DNA of 7,456 nt from Desulfobulbaceae bacterium (lineage in GTDB: Bacteria; Desulfobacterota; Desulfobulbia; Desulfobulbales; Desulfobulbaceae): contig SKJK01000160.1 of assembly GCA_007121995.1 (NCBI GenBank), forward strand, positions 1-7,456, in the 5' to 3' direction. Of the stretch, positions 1-6,508 are shown one piece after another (position 1 is the first letter of the stretch; each line of letters opens with the position of its first letter). A program made the position numbers and the translations under genes. The notes under the pieces are model-generated. The model worked only from the letters and a program-made list of their open reading frames with translations. It had not been told where the DNA came from and did no database searches.

Positions 1-2
1 AG

Positions 3-2105
3 CGCCGCGAGGTCGCCCGGGGCCCGCGGCACAAGGTCGAAGCGGTCGGGCTGGTTTTCGAAGGCGGTCAGGGCCTCCTGGCTGCTGGTGTGCACTGTTA
101 CCAGGTATCCCAGTCGTTCGAGTATTTCCGTGGTCATTTCCACCAGGATATCCTCGTCATCGATGACAAGGATGTGTTCGGTGCCCCCGGTGACGATTGT
201 CCTTGTTTCGCTGTCGGTGGAGGATTGAGCCGTTACCAGCGGCAGATGGACTTGAAAGACCGATCCCTGGCCCGGGGAGCTGTTCAGGGTGATGAAACCG
301 CCACTGCTGGTGATGATGCCATGGACAATGGCCAGGCCCATGCCGGTGCCCTTGCCGCTTTCTTTGGTAGTATAAAAGGGATCGAAAATTCGTTCCCGGA
401 TCTCCGGAGCTATACCAATGCCGGTGTCCCTGATGGTCAGGCAAATGTAGTCACCGGGTTGCCGCCGGAGCGTATCTGTCTGGTCGTCCTGCTCAATCCG
501 CACCGTGCTTAGATTGACGTCCAGGGTACCGCCGCACTCTTCCATGGCATGAAAGGCGTTGGTGCACAGGTTCATCACCACCTGATGGAACAGGGTCGGA
601 TCGATGCGTACCGGTCCGGCCTTGGCCTCGATATCTGCATTGATGGTAATGGTCGAGGGCAGGGCGGGGCGGAGCAGTTTCACTGCCTCCTTGACGATGA
701 GAGCGGGATAAAAGACAGCCGGCTCGGTGTCGGCCTGGCGGCTGAAGGCTAGAATCTGCTTGACTAGATCTTTGGCCCGGTGGCCGGCCTTGAGAATCTG
801 GCTGAGATCCCGTTCCACCGCACTCCCGGCAATGACATTGTCCCGGGCCATGTCCGCATAGCCGATCACCGCGGCGAGAATATTGTTGAAGTCATGGGCA
901 ATACCCCCGGCCAGGGTGCCGATGGCCTCGAGTTTCTGGGCTTGGAGGAGTTGGGCCTGGAGGTGCTTTTTTTCTGCTTCGGCCTGCTTGCGCTCAGTGA
1001 TATCGTGGATGATGGAATGGAGGACCATGCGGTCGTTGGTCATGATGGGGCTGCTCAACACTTCCACATCGCGGATCGAACCATCGGCGCGTCGGTGACG
1101 AAATTCGAAGTGGCTTTGTTGCAACATCCTGGCTGTTTTCATCTCTCTTTTCTGAACTTCCTCCGGCAGGATGTTGATCTCCGACATACGCATCCGGCGG
1201 AGCTGATCCCTGGACCAGCCGTAATAGACGCAGGCCGCCTTGTTGGCATCGATGATCTCACCGCTCTCAGGATCAATGAGCAGTTTGATTGCCGCATGGT
1301 CTTCAAAGATACTGCGAAAAAGGACTTCACTGGCACGCAATGCTTCTTCGGCCTGTTTTTTTTCAGTAATGTCGTTGCAGAAGCCGAGAAAGCGGTTATC
1401 GCTGATTTTGACCGCGGTCAGATTGAACCAGCGACGGGCGCCATCTTTGCGCCGGAAGGGCAGATCACTTTGCAACGAGCCATTACGACGAAGAAGTTTC
1501 AGATGACTGCGAATCATTGGCCAGTCTGCCTCTAAATGGAGATCGGCAATGGTCATGTTCAGCAGTTCGTGTTCGCTATAGCCGGTCAGCCGACAAGCCG
1601 CGGGGTTGACCTGCAGATAGCGGCCCGCCGCGTCCACGGCAAAAACCCCGTAGGGGGTGCTCATCAGATACTGGCGGTGGCGATGCTCACTTTCTTCCAG
1701 GGAGTTCCGGCTCTCTTTGAGTTCCCGGTCCAGGCGGTGCCGGTGCAGGGCCATAGTGATGGCTGCTGCCAGTTCTCGTTCATTGACCGGTTTGACAAGG
1801 TACCCGTAGGGTGCGATTGTTTTGGCTTGCGCCAGCAGTGGCTCGTGGGAAAATCCAGTGATGAAGATGACGGGGATATCCGTGAATCCGGCGATCGTGG
1901 CCGCGGTTTCGATACCATTGAGGGCACCGGCCAGTTCGATGTCCATGAGCAGCAGATCAGCGTGACTGTCCTGTAGCAGGGCCACGGCTTCCTCACCGGT
2001 GGCGGTCGGTCCGAGTACCTTGTATCCCAGGGCGCGGACCGTGTCTGCAAGGTGAGCGGCGAGAATTCCGTCGTCCTCGACGATCAGCAACGTCGCTTCA
2101 GCCAT
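3..2105 (-). CDS. Hybrid sensor histidine kinase, REC-PAS-PAS-HisKA-HATPase-REC (3' partial)
   Basis: This reading frame is open for 701 codons and runs off the window. It starts MAEATLLIVEDD. The first receiver (about 4-120) has E10/D11, acceptor D55 (LMDIEL), T83 and K105. PAS1 (about 145-250) ends in CNDITEKK and PAS2 (about 261-372) ends in IHDITERK. The kinase core has H404 in GGIAHDFNN. The ATPase domain (about 500-623) has N516, the G1 box D560-T-G-I-G and the G2 box GKGTGMGL at 584-591. A second receiver begins near 643 (ILVIDDEDILVEM). It is cut by the window edge and looks abnormal after residue 692: where the paralogue reads FDVLITDQTMP, this protein reads FDLVPRAPGDLAA, so no acceptor Asp is visible. 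The start overlaps the end of the upstream kinase by 8 nt and has a strong AAGGAG 9 nt before it. The first receiver and kinase core closely resemble the hybrid kinase at 4175-6508, while both PAS domains differ. No membrane segment is seen. Confidence 0.9.
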   Translation of the reverse strand, partial: MAEATLLIVEDDGILAAHLADTVRALGYKVLGPTATGEEAVALLQDSHADLLLMDIELAGALNGIETAATIAGFTDIPVIFITGFSHEPLLAQAKTIAPYGYLVKPVNERELAAAITMALHRHRLDRELKESRNSLEESEHRHRQYLMSTPYGVFAVDAAGRYLQVNPAACRLTGYSEHELLNMTIADLHLEADWPMIRSHLKLLRRNGSLQSDLPFRRKDGARRWFNLTAVKISDNRFLGFCNDITEKKQAEEALRASEVLFRSIFEDHAAIKLLIDPESGEIIDANKAACVYYGWSRDQLRRMRMSEINILPEEVQKREMKTARMLQQSHFEFRHRRADGSIRDVEVLSSPIMTNDRMVLHSIIHDITERKQAEAEKKHLQAQLLQAQKLEAIGTLAGGIAHDFNNILAAVIGYADMARDNVIAGSAVERDLSQILKAGHRAKDLVKQILAFSRQADTEPAVFYPALIVKEAVKLLRPALPSTITINADIEAKAGPVRIDPTLFHQVVMNLCTNAFHAMEECGGTLDVNLSTVRIEQDDQTDTLRRQPGDYICLTIRDTGIGIAPEIRERIFDPFYTTKESGKGTGMGLAIVHGIITSSGGFITLNSSPGQGSVFQVHLPLVTAQSSTDSETRTIVTGGTEHILVIDDEDILVEMTTEILERLGYLVTVHTSSQEALTAFENQPDRFDLVPRAPGDLAA
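881..930. repeat. Imperfect direct repeat, copy in the partial hybrid kinase
   Basis: This 50-nt stretch matches 5260-5309 at 45 of 50 positions in the same orientation. It encodes the phospho-acceptor region around GTLAGGIAHDFNN. The repeat reflects the paralogy of the two hybrid kinases rather than a mobile element. Confidence 0.75.
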
Positions 2106-4026
2106 GGATCGGAGCTCCTTTTTTCCTGTTGGTGAAGGTCAGGGTGAAGCTGGTGCCGTTGTTCTCATCAACGACGTACTGGCCGCGGAGTTGGTGTTGA
2201 CCCAGCATACGAACGAGAATCATGCCCAAAGTCTGGGTTTTTGTCCAGTCAAATCCGGTCGGCAAGCCGATCCCGTTGTCGGCTACGGTCAGGGTATAGG
2301 TGGCATTTTCCCGGTTCAGGCAGACCATAATGCGGCAATCGCTGTTGCCGGGGCGGGGTTTGCCCTCCGGGAAGGCATATTTGAGGGCATTGGTGACCAG
2401 TTCGTTGACGATCAGGCCGCAGGGTGAAGCCAGATCCAGAGGGATGGTGATCCCGGGGGCATCGACTTGGCAGATGATGCCGGGAGAACCGAAGGTGGTG
2501 CGCAGGTGGGAAATCAGGGCCTGGGTATAGTCCTGGAAATCGATGGATGCCAGGGAATCGGCCCGATACAGTTTTTCATGAACCAGGCTCATGGTCCGGA
2601 TGCGGTTGCTCAGTTCGGTGAGGATATTCTGGCCGTGAGCATCGTCGATTTTCCGTCGCTGCATGTCCATGAGGCTGATGATGGCGGCCAGGTTGTTTTT
2701 TACCCGGTGATGGACTTCGCGCAGCAGCACCTCTTTCTCCCTGAGCGCATCGGCAAGCTGTTGTTCCTGGCTTTTTCTCTCGGTGATGTCGCGGAAAATC
2801 GATTGATAGCTACCGTCCGGCATCATGCCGGTGCGCATTTCCACTGGCACCAGGGTGTTGTCGCCGCGGATGAGTACCCGGTCGCTATTGACGATCTCTC
2901 CCTGGTTGAGCAGATCGAGCCGGAAGGGGCATTCCTGGAGGCTTTCGGGCGTGAAGGGCAGGTCGCGGATGTGTCGGCCGATAATGTCTTTTTCCTTCAT
3001 ACCGAGCATCAGGCACAAGCTGCGATTGGCAGTGGTGATGATCCATTGAGGTGAACTGAGCAGGATGCCGTCCATGGCCAGCTCGATCTGCATGCGATAG
3101 CGTTCTTCGTTTTGTTGCAGGGCCTCCTCTTTGCCTTTGCGCAGGATGATATCCCAAGTCAGGTCACCCAGGCTGGTTATGATATCGATATCCTCATGGT
3201 CATATTCCTTTTTTTTGTTGCCGACTCCAAATACCGCGACAATTTTTTTTTCTCTGTAAATCGGTACAACCATTTCCCGGTGGACGTCGACGTGGTCCGG
3301 GGGGAGCCCGTTGCGATGAGGCAGACTGTCATAATCGTTGTGGATAATAGGCTGGCCCGTATGGATGCAGTCGGTCCATACCCCGGCCTGTTCGATGGGA
3401 TAGTGTCGCTCCTGGTCGGCAAATCGGCAGCCTTGAGCCAGGGTGTTGCGCGACCAGGCCTGCAGAGAAACGGTCTGCTGGTCGGGTGTGACGAAATGGA
3501 AGAAACCGATGCTGCTTCCAGTGAGGATTTCCGCCTGCTCCAGGACATCTGCCAGCAGTGCATCCATGGTCAGGGAGCTTGCTGTCTCACTTAAACGCAG
3601 GCAGGCGGAGAGAAGGTTTTCCATCCGCATGGAATGGGTAATGTCGCGGCTGAAAACAGCCAGTCGGTCAACCACACCTTTTCGATTGTGCACAGGGTGG
3701 AGGTCATGGGCTACAAAACGGCCGTCATGTTGATCCAGGTACGATACCGCTCGCCCAGAGGTCAAGGCCTTTTCGGTCTGCAGCTGTCGTGATGCTGCCA
3801 GTTCGGGGGGGAGCAGCCCGTGTATGTCTTTACCCAGCAGGCTTGCCATCGATACCCCAAATCTTTCGGCAAGGACCTTGTTGGCCGCGAGCACTGTGCC
3901 GCTGGTATCCATGAGATAGGCGATATCCGGAGATGAATTGATCAGAGCGAGCAGATTACGTATTCGTTCCCTGAGAATATGGTCACGTTTGGTTTCCGGT
4001 TGATCAGAGGGTGCGTGTTGGTTCAT
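2098..4026 (-). CDS. PAS-GAF-PAS sensor histidine kinase, HisKA_2 type
   Basis: With the ATG at 4024-4026 the protein has 642 residues. PAS1 (about 20-130) ends in FSRDITHSM. A GAF domain (about 140-296) has the pattern SSIGFFHFV ... HYPIEQAGVW ... VVPIYREKKIVAVFGVGNK, a GAF type common in environmental sensor kinases. PAS2 (about 305-416) ends in FRDITERK. The transmitter is of the HisKA_2 class: LLREVHHRVKNNLAAIISL with probable phospho-acceptor H440, then an ATPase domain with N541/N546 and the D583-N-G-I-G box. There is no receiver, so phosphate must go to another protein; the N-terminal receivers of the two flanking hybrid kinases are the nearest candidates. The frame stays open 67 codons further upstream to an ATG at 4227, but that would run 53 nt into the preceding gene and add a basic, low-complexity stretch unlike any domain. 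I therefore chose the internal ATG, whose ribosome site is only moderate (GAAGAG 9 nt upstream, or AAGGA 13 nt upstream). The stop lies inside the start region of the next gene. Confidence 0.92.
   Translation of the reverse strand: MNQHAPSDQPETKRDHILRERIRNLLALINSSPDIAYLMDTSGTVLAANKVLAERFGVSMASLLGKDIHGLLPPELAASRQLQTEKALTSGRAVSYLDQHDGRFVAHDLHPVHNRKGVVDRLAVFSRDITHSMRMENLLSACLRLSETASSLTMDALLADVLEQAEILTGSSIGFFHFVTPDQQTVSLQAWSRNTLAQGCRFADQERHYPIEQAGVWTDCIHTGQPIIHNDYDSLPHRNGLPPDHVDVHREMVVPIYREKKIVAVFGVGNKKKEYDHEDIDIITSLGDLTWDIILRKGKEEALQQNEERYRMQIELAMDGILLSSPQWIITTANRSLCLMLGMKEKDIIGRHIRDLPFTPESLQECPFRLDLLNQGEIVNSDRVLIRGDNTLVPVEMRTGMMPDGSYQSIFRDITERKSQEQQLADALREKEVLLREVHHRVKNNLAAIISLMDMQRRKIDDAHGQNILTELSNRIRTMSLVHEKLYRADSLASIDFQDYTQALISHLRTTFGSPGIICQVDAPGITIPLDLASPCGLIVNELVTNALKYAFPEGKPRPGNSDCRIMVCLNRENATYTLTVADNGIGLPTGFDWTKTQTLGMILVRMLGQHQLRGQYVVDENNGTSFTLTFTNRKKGAPIHG
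2115..2124 (-). promoter_or_regulatory. Ribosome binding site of the partial hybrid kinase
   Basis: The minus strand reads AAAAAAGGAG, then 9 nt, then ATG. This supports the start at 2105 over other choices. The site is embedded in the final codons of the HisKA_2 kinase, which suggests that its translation is coupled to that gene. Confidence 0.8.
3200..3228 (-). promoter_or_regulatory. Possible -1 frameshift site in the GAF domain (speculative)
   Basis: In the HisKA_2 kinase frame the minus strand has the heptamer A AAA AAG (3208-3214, codons 272-273, inside a run of eight A). A GGAG (3225-3228) lies 10 nt upstream. A -1 slip would add Gly and Ile and stop at the TGA at 3200-3202, giving a 275-residue PAS-GAF protein without the kinase. 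The heptamer, Shine-Dalgarno spacing and early stop resemble the known programmed site in dnaX. I see no strong downstream hairpin, so this could be chance. Confidence 0.2.
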
Positions 4027-4035
4027 ACTGATTGA

Positions 4036-4044
4036 CTCTTCCTT
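4036..4044 (-). promoter_or_regulatory. Moderate ribosome binding site of the HisKA_2 kinase
   Basis: The minus strand reads AAGGAAGAG, ending 9 nt before the ATG at 4026. The match is weaker than at the other two junctions, but it is the best one placed before a usable start, and it supports the 642-residue product over the longer frame. Confidence 0.5.
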
Positions 4045-4082
4045 GTGGGCTTGTTGGCCACGGATTCTCCGGGCTTGCTTTT

Positions 4083-4110
4083 GATCGGATCGGGTTGTGT
4101 CGGACCGATC
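4083..4110. repeat. Short inverted repeat in the spacer (GATCGG/CCGATC)
   Basis: GATCGG at 4083-4088, with an overlapping second copy at 4088-4093, can pair with CCGATC at 4105-4110. The stem is only 6 bp. On the plus strand it is followed by a T-rich run (gttttgtt), but no plus-strand gene ends here; on the transcribed minus strand there is no U-tract. It could be a regulator site, a weak RNA hairpin or chance. Confidence 0.3.
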
Positions 4111-4174
4111 GTTTTGTTGGTGGGTAAGATGTGACAGCGTGCAGGTTTGCTTGCTGTGCACTCCTTTTTTGTTG

Positions 4175-6508
4175 TCAGGCGTCCAGGTATTCTTTGTTGT
4201 CGAGCACTGTCCGCAGCAGCCCGGCAATACACTGTTTGGTCATCGGCTTCATGGCAAAGGCACGGATACCCCAAGCCTTGGCCTGTTCCGCATCCACCAG
4301 GTTGCTGTACCCTGTGCAGAGGATGATCGGCATCTGTGGGCGAACCTCCAAAACCCGCCGGGCGAGATCGGCACCGGTCATCATCGGCATGGTCTGGTCG
4401 GTGATGAGCACATCAAAGTGATCGGGCTGGTCGTGAAAAATCTGCAGAGCCTCCAAACTGCTGGATCGAGCGGTCACCTCATAGCCCAGCCGTTCGAGCA
4501 TGGCCTTGCCCATCTCCACAAGAACTTCCTCGTCATCCACATAGAGGATTCGTTCCCTGTTGCCTGCCGGCACCATGTCGATCGGTTTGACCGTGGTCGC
4601 TCCTTGTGCCTCGATGGCGGGGAAGAAGACCCGGAAGATGGTTCCTTGTCCCGGTTCACTTGCGCAGGTGATGAAGCCCTCATAAGAGGAGATAATGCCG
4701 TGGATGATGGCCAGGCCCATGCCGGTCCCTTTCCCGGCCTTCTTGGTGGTGAAATAAGGGTCAAAAATCCGTTCCCGTATCTCCGGACTGATCCCGGGGC
4801 CGGTGTCACCCACCGAGAGGACGACAAACCTGCCCGGAGGTACGTTGCAATGGTTCTGGTGTTGTTCGTCGTCCGGATACAGGTCCCGCAGGGTGATGGT
4901 GAGGGTGCCCCCGTTCTGTTCCATGGCATGGAGGGCGTTGGTACAGAGATTGATCAGGATCTGATGGATCTGGGTCGGATCAGCAAGAATAGGCTGGGTG
5001 TCGGGAACGATCCGGTGATCAATGGCGATGGTGGCTGGCAAGGAGGGGCGGAGAAGCTTGAGGGCCTCCTTGATAACCAGGGCCGGTTGCACCAGGACCC
5101 GTTCGTTGTCCGCCTGGCGACTGAAGGTCAGGATCTGTTCCACCAGAGCGGCACCTCGGGCACCGGCGGTCAACACCTTGTTGAGATCCCTGGCAGCCGG
5201 TATATCCTCCGGTATTTTGTCCCTGGCCATTTCCGCATAGCCGAGGATGGCACTGAGGATATTGTTGAAATCATGGGCAATGCCACCGGCCAAGGTGCCG
5301 ATGGCCTCCATCTTCTGTGCCTGCTGCAACTGGGCCTGGAGCTGTTTACGTTCTTCTTCCTTGCGCTTATGATCGGTGATATCGGTGAACATGCAGAAAG
5401 AACCGTTAAATTGCCCAGCATCATCAATAATGGCGGTGGCCGAGACCTGGGTCCAGACAAAATGGCCCTCCCTGTGGTGCAGCCGGCGCTGGTAGTGGCC
5501 ATCCTTGCCCTGCTTCCGTTCCTTGACCCGCAGCCTGTGATCGTCGAGGTCATCCGGATAGATAAAATCATCAATGGGTCGCCCCAGCATAGCCTCCGGT
5601 GTATAACCGAGCATCTCGGCCAGGCGGGGGTTGACAAAGGTGGTTTCCATCCGGGCATCCATGGCCCATATCCCCTCCTGCGCGGTCTGGACGATGCGGC
5701 GATACTGCATTTCGCTTTGGCGCAGCGCTTCTATGTTCTCTTGCTGTTCGGTGATGTCAAGGCAATGGCCGATATAGCCGAGAAAGGTGCCTGCACTGTC
5801 AAAACGGGGGGTACCGTCGTCCTGCAACCAGCGGTACTCCCCATCGGCGCGGCGCAGTCGATAGACCATACTGAACGGTTCCCGCCGGTCAAAAGCGCTG
5901 ACATAGGTCTGCAGGCAGCGGTCAAAATCATCCGGGTGGACCCCTTCGGTCCAGCCGTTGCCCAGTTCCTGTTCCAGGGCCCTGCCGGTAAAGCGTAACC
6001 AGGGAATGTTGAAATAATCGCACAGCTTGTCCACGCCGCTGGTCCAGATCAGGACCTTGCCCGAATCAGCCAGGGTCCGGTATCTCCGTTCACTTTCCAC
6101 CAAGGCGTGGCGACTGTGTTGGAGCATGCGGTCCAGATCGTGCCGGTGCAGGGCCATGATCAGGGTGGCAGCCAGTTCCCTTTCCGGCACTGGTTTGATC
6201 AGGTATCCATAGGGGTCGGCGATCCTGGCCTGTTCCAGCAGGGAGCTGTGCGAGTATCCAGTCAAAAAAACGATGGGAATCCGCGTCTTTTTGCTGATGA
6301 TCTCAGCAGCGACGATACCGTTCATCGACCCGACCAGTTCGATATCCATGAGCACCAGGTCAACCTTCCCGGTGGCGACAAAGGCCACCGCCTCTTCACC
6401 GCTGGCCAGAGGACCGGCCACTGCATAGCCCAGACGAACAAGCATTTCCTGGAGACATGCAGCCAGGATAGCACTGTCTTCAACGATAAGGATGGTTTTT
6501 GCGGTCAT
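4175..6508 (-). CDS. Hybrid sensor histidine kinase, REC-PAS-PAS-HisKA-HATPase-REC
   Basis: This is a 777-residue soluble hybrid kinase. The N-terminal receiver (about 4-120) has E10/D11, acceptor D55 (LMDIEL), T83 and K105. PAS1 (about 141-255) is the type with FNIPWLRFTGR and ends in CLDITEQ. PAS2 (about 265-382) ends in FTDITDH. A short charged, Gln-rich linker (383-400) is probably a coiled-coil signalling helix. The dimerisation domain has phospho-acceptor H412 in GGIAHDFNN. The ATPase domain (about 507-632) has N524, the G1 box D568-T-G-P-G and the G2 box GKGTGMGL at 592-599. A C-terminal receiver (about 653-770) has D658/D659, acceptor D704 (LITDQTMP), T732 and K754. Nothing essential is missing. 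With receivers at both ends it may both receive phosphate from another kinase and pass it on to an HPt partner, which is not in the window. No membrane segment is seen, so the signal should be intracellular. The start overlaps the previous stop by 4 nt and has a good GGAGG. It is a clear paralogue of the hybrid kinase two genes downstream. Confidence 0.95.
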   Translation of the reverse strand: MTAKTILIVEDSAILAACLQEMLVRLGYAVAGPLASGEEAVAFVATGKVDLVLMDIELVGSMNGIVAAEIISKKTRIPIVFLTGYSHSSLLEQARIADPYGYLIKPVPERELAATLIMALHRHDLDRMLQHSRHALVESERRYRTLADSGKVLIWTSGVDKLCDYFNIPWLRFTGRALEQELGNGWTEGVHPDDFDRCLQTYVSAFDRREPFSMVYRLRRADGEYRWLQDDGTPRFDSAGTFLGYIGHCLDITEQQENIEALRQSEMQYRRIVQTAQEGIWAMDARMETTFVNPRLAEMLGYTPEAMLGRPIDDFIYPDDLDDHRLRVKERKQGKDGHYQRRLHHREGHFVWTQVSATAIIDDAGQFNGSFCMFTDITDHKRKEEERKQLQAQLQQAQKMEAIGTLAGGIAHDFNNILSAILGYAEMARDKIPEDIPAARDLNKVLTAGARGAALVEQILTFSRQADNERVLVQPALVIKEALKLLRPSLPATIAIDHRIVPDTQPILADPTQIHQILINLCTNALHAMEQNGGTLTITLRDLYPDDEQHQNHCNVPPGRFVVLSVGDTGPGISPEIRERIFDPYFTTKKAGKGTGMGLAIIHGIISSYEGFITCASEPGQGTIFRVFFPAIEAQGATTVKPIDMVPAGNRERILYVDDEEVLVEMGKAMLERLGYEVTARSSSLEALQIFHDQPDHFDVLITDQTMPMMTGADLARRVLEVRPQMPIILCTGYSNLVDAEQAKAWGIRAFAMKPMTKQCIAGLLRTVLDNKEYLDA
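5260..5309. repeat. Imperfect direct repeat, copy in the complete hybrid kinase
   Basis: This is the partner of the repeat at 881-930, about 4.4 kb away. Recombination between the two would delete the HisKA_2 kinase and fuse the two hybrid kinases. It is also a place where a short-read assembly could collapse. Confidence 0.75.

Larger units (their letters stand above)
4027..4174 (-). other. Intergenic spacer between hybrid kinase and HisKA_2 kinase
   Basis: This 148-nt spacer is the only non-coding stretch in the window. Just after the upstream stop it has an AAAAAAGGAG (4161-4170) with no start codon at a useful distance. Further on there is a small inverted repeat. I see no convincing -35/-10 pair, no sigma-54 type -24/-12 element, and no hairpin followed by a U-tract in the direction of transcription, so read-through from the upstream gene is the simplest view. 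The downstream gene's frame is open across the whole spacer. Confidence 0.6.

Noticed and set aside
780..1535. A 251-codon open frame on the plus strand, with smaller ones at 90-512 and 1536-1976
   Set aside because: All are antisense to the partial hybrid kinase, which can be read without a break through the whole interval with recognisable domains.
3176..3195. Palindromic GATATCGATATC as a possible operator or frameshift stimulator
   Set aside because: It is inside the GAF-to-PAS coding region, encodes ordinary residues (DIDI), is AT-rich, and has no loop for a stable hairpin.
4083..4118. Rho-independent terminator in the spacer
   Set aside because: The stem is only 6 bp and the T-rich tail is on the plus strand, where no gene ends. 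There is no U-tract in the direction of the operon.
4027..4227. 67-codon N-terminal extension of the HisKA_2 kinase to an ATG at 4227
   Set aside because: It would overlap the preceding gene by 53 nt, has no domain similarity, and the ATG at 4026 gives a normal N-terminus just before the PAS domain.
4097..5998. A 633-codon open frame on the plus strand
   Set aside because: It lies opposite the hybrid kinase gene and its translation shows no domain or usual composition. The minus-strand frame carries all kinase and receiver motifs, so the plus-strand frame is a codon-bias shadow.
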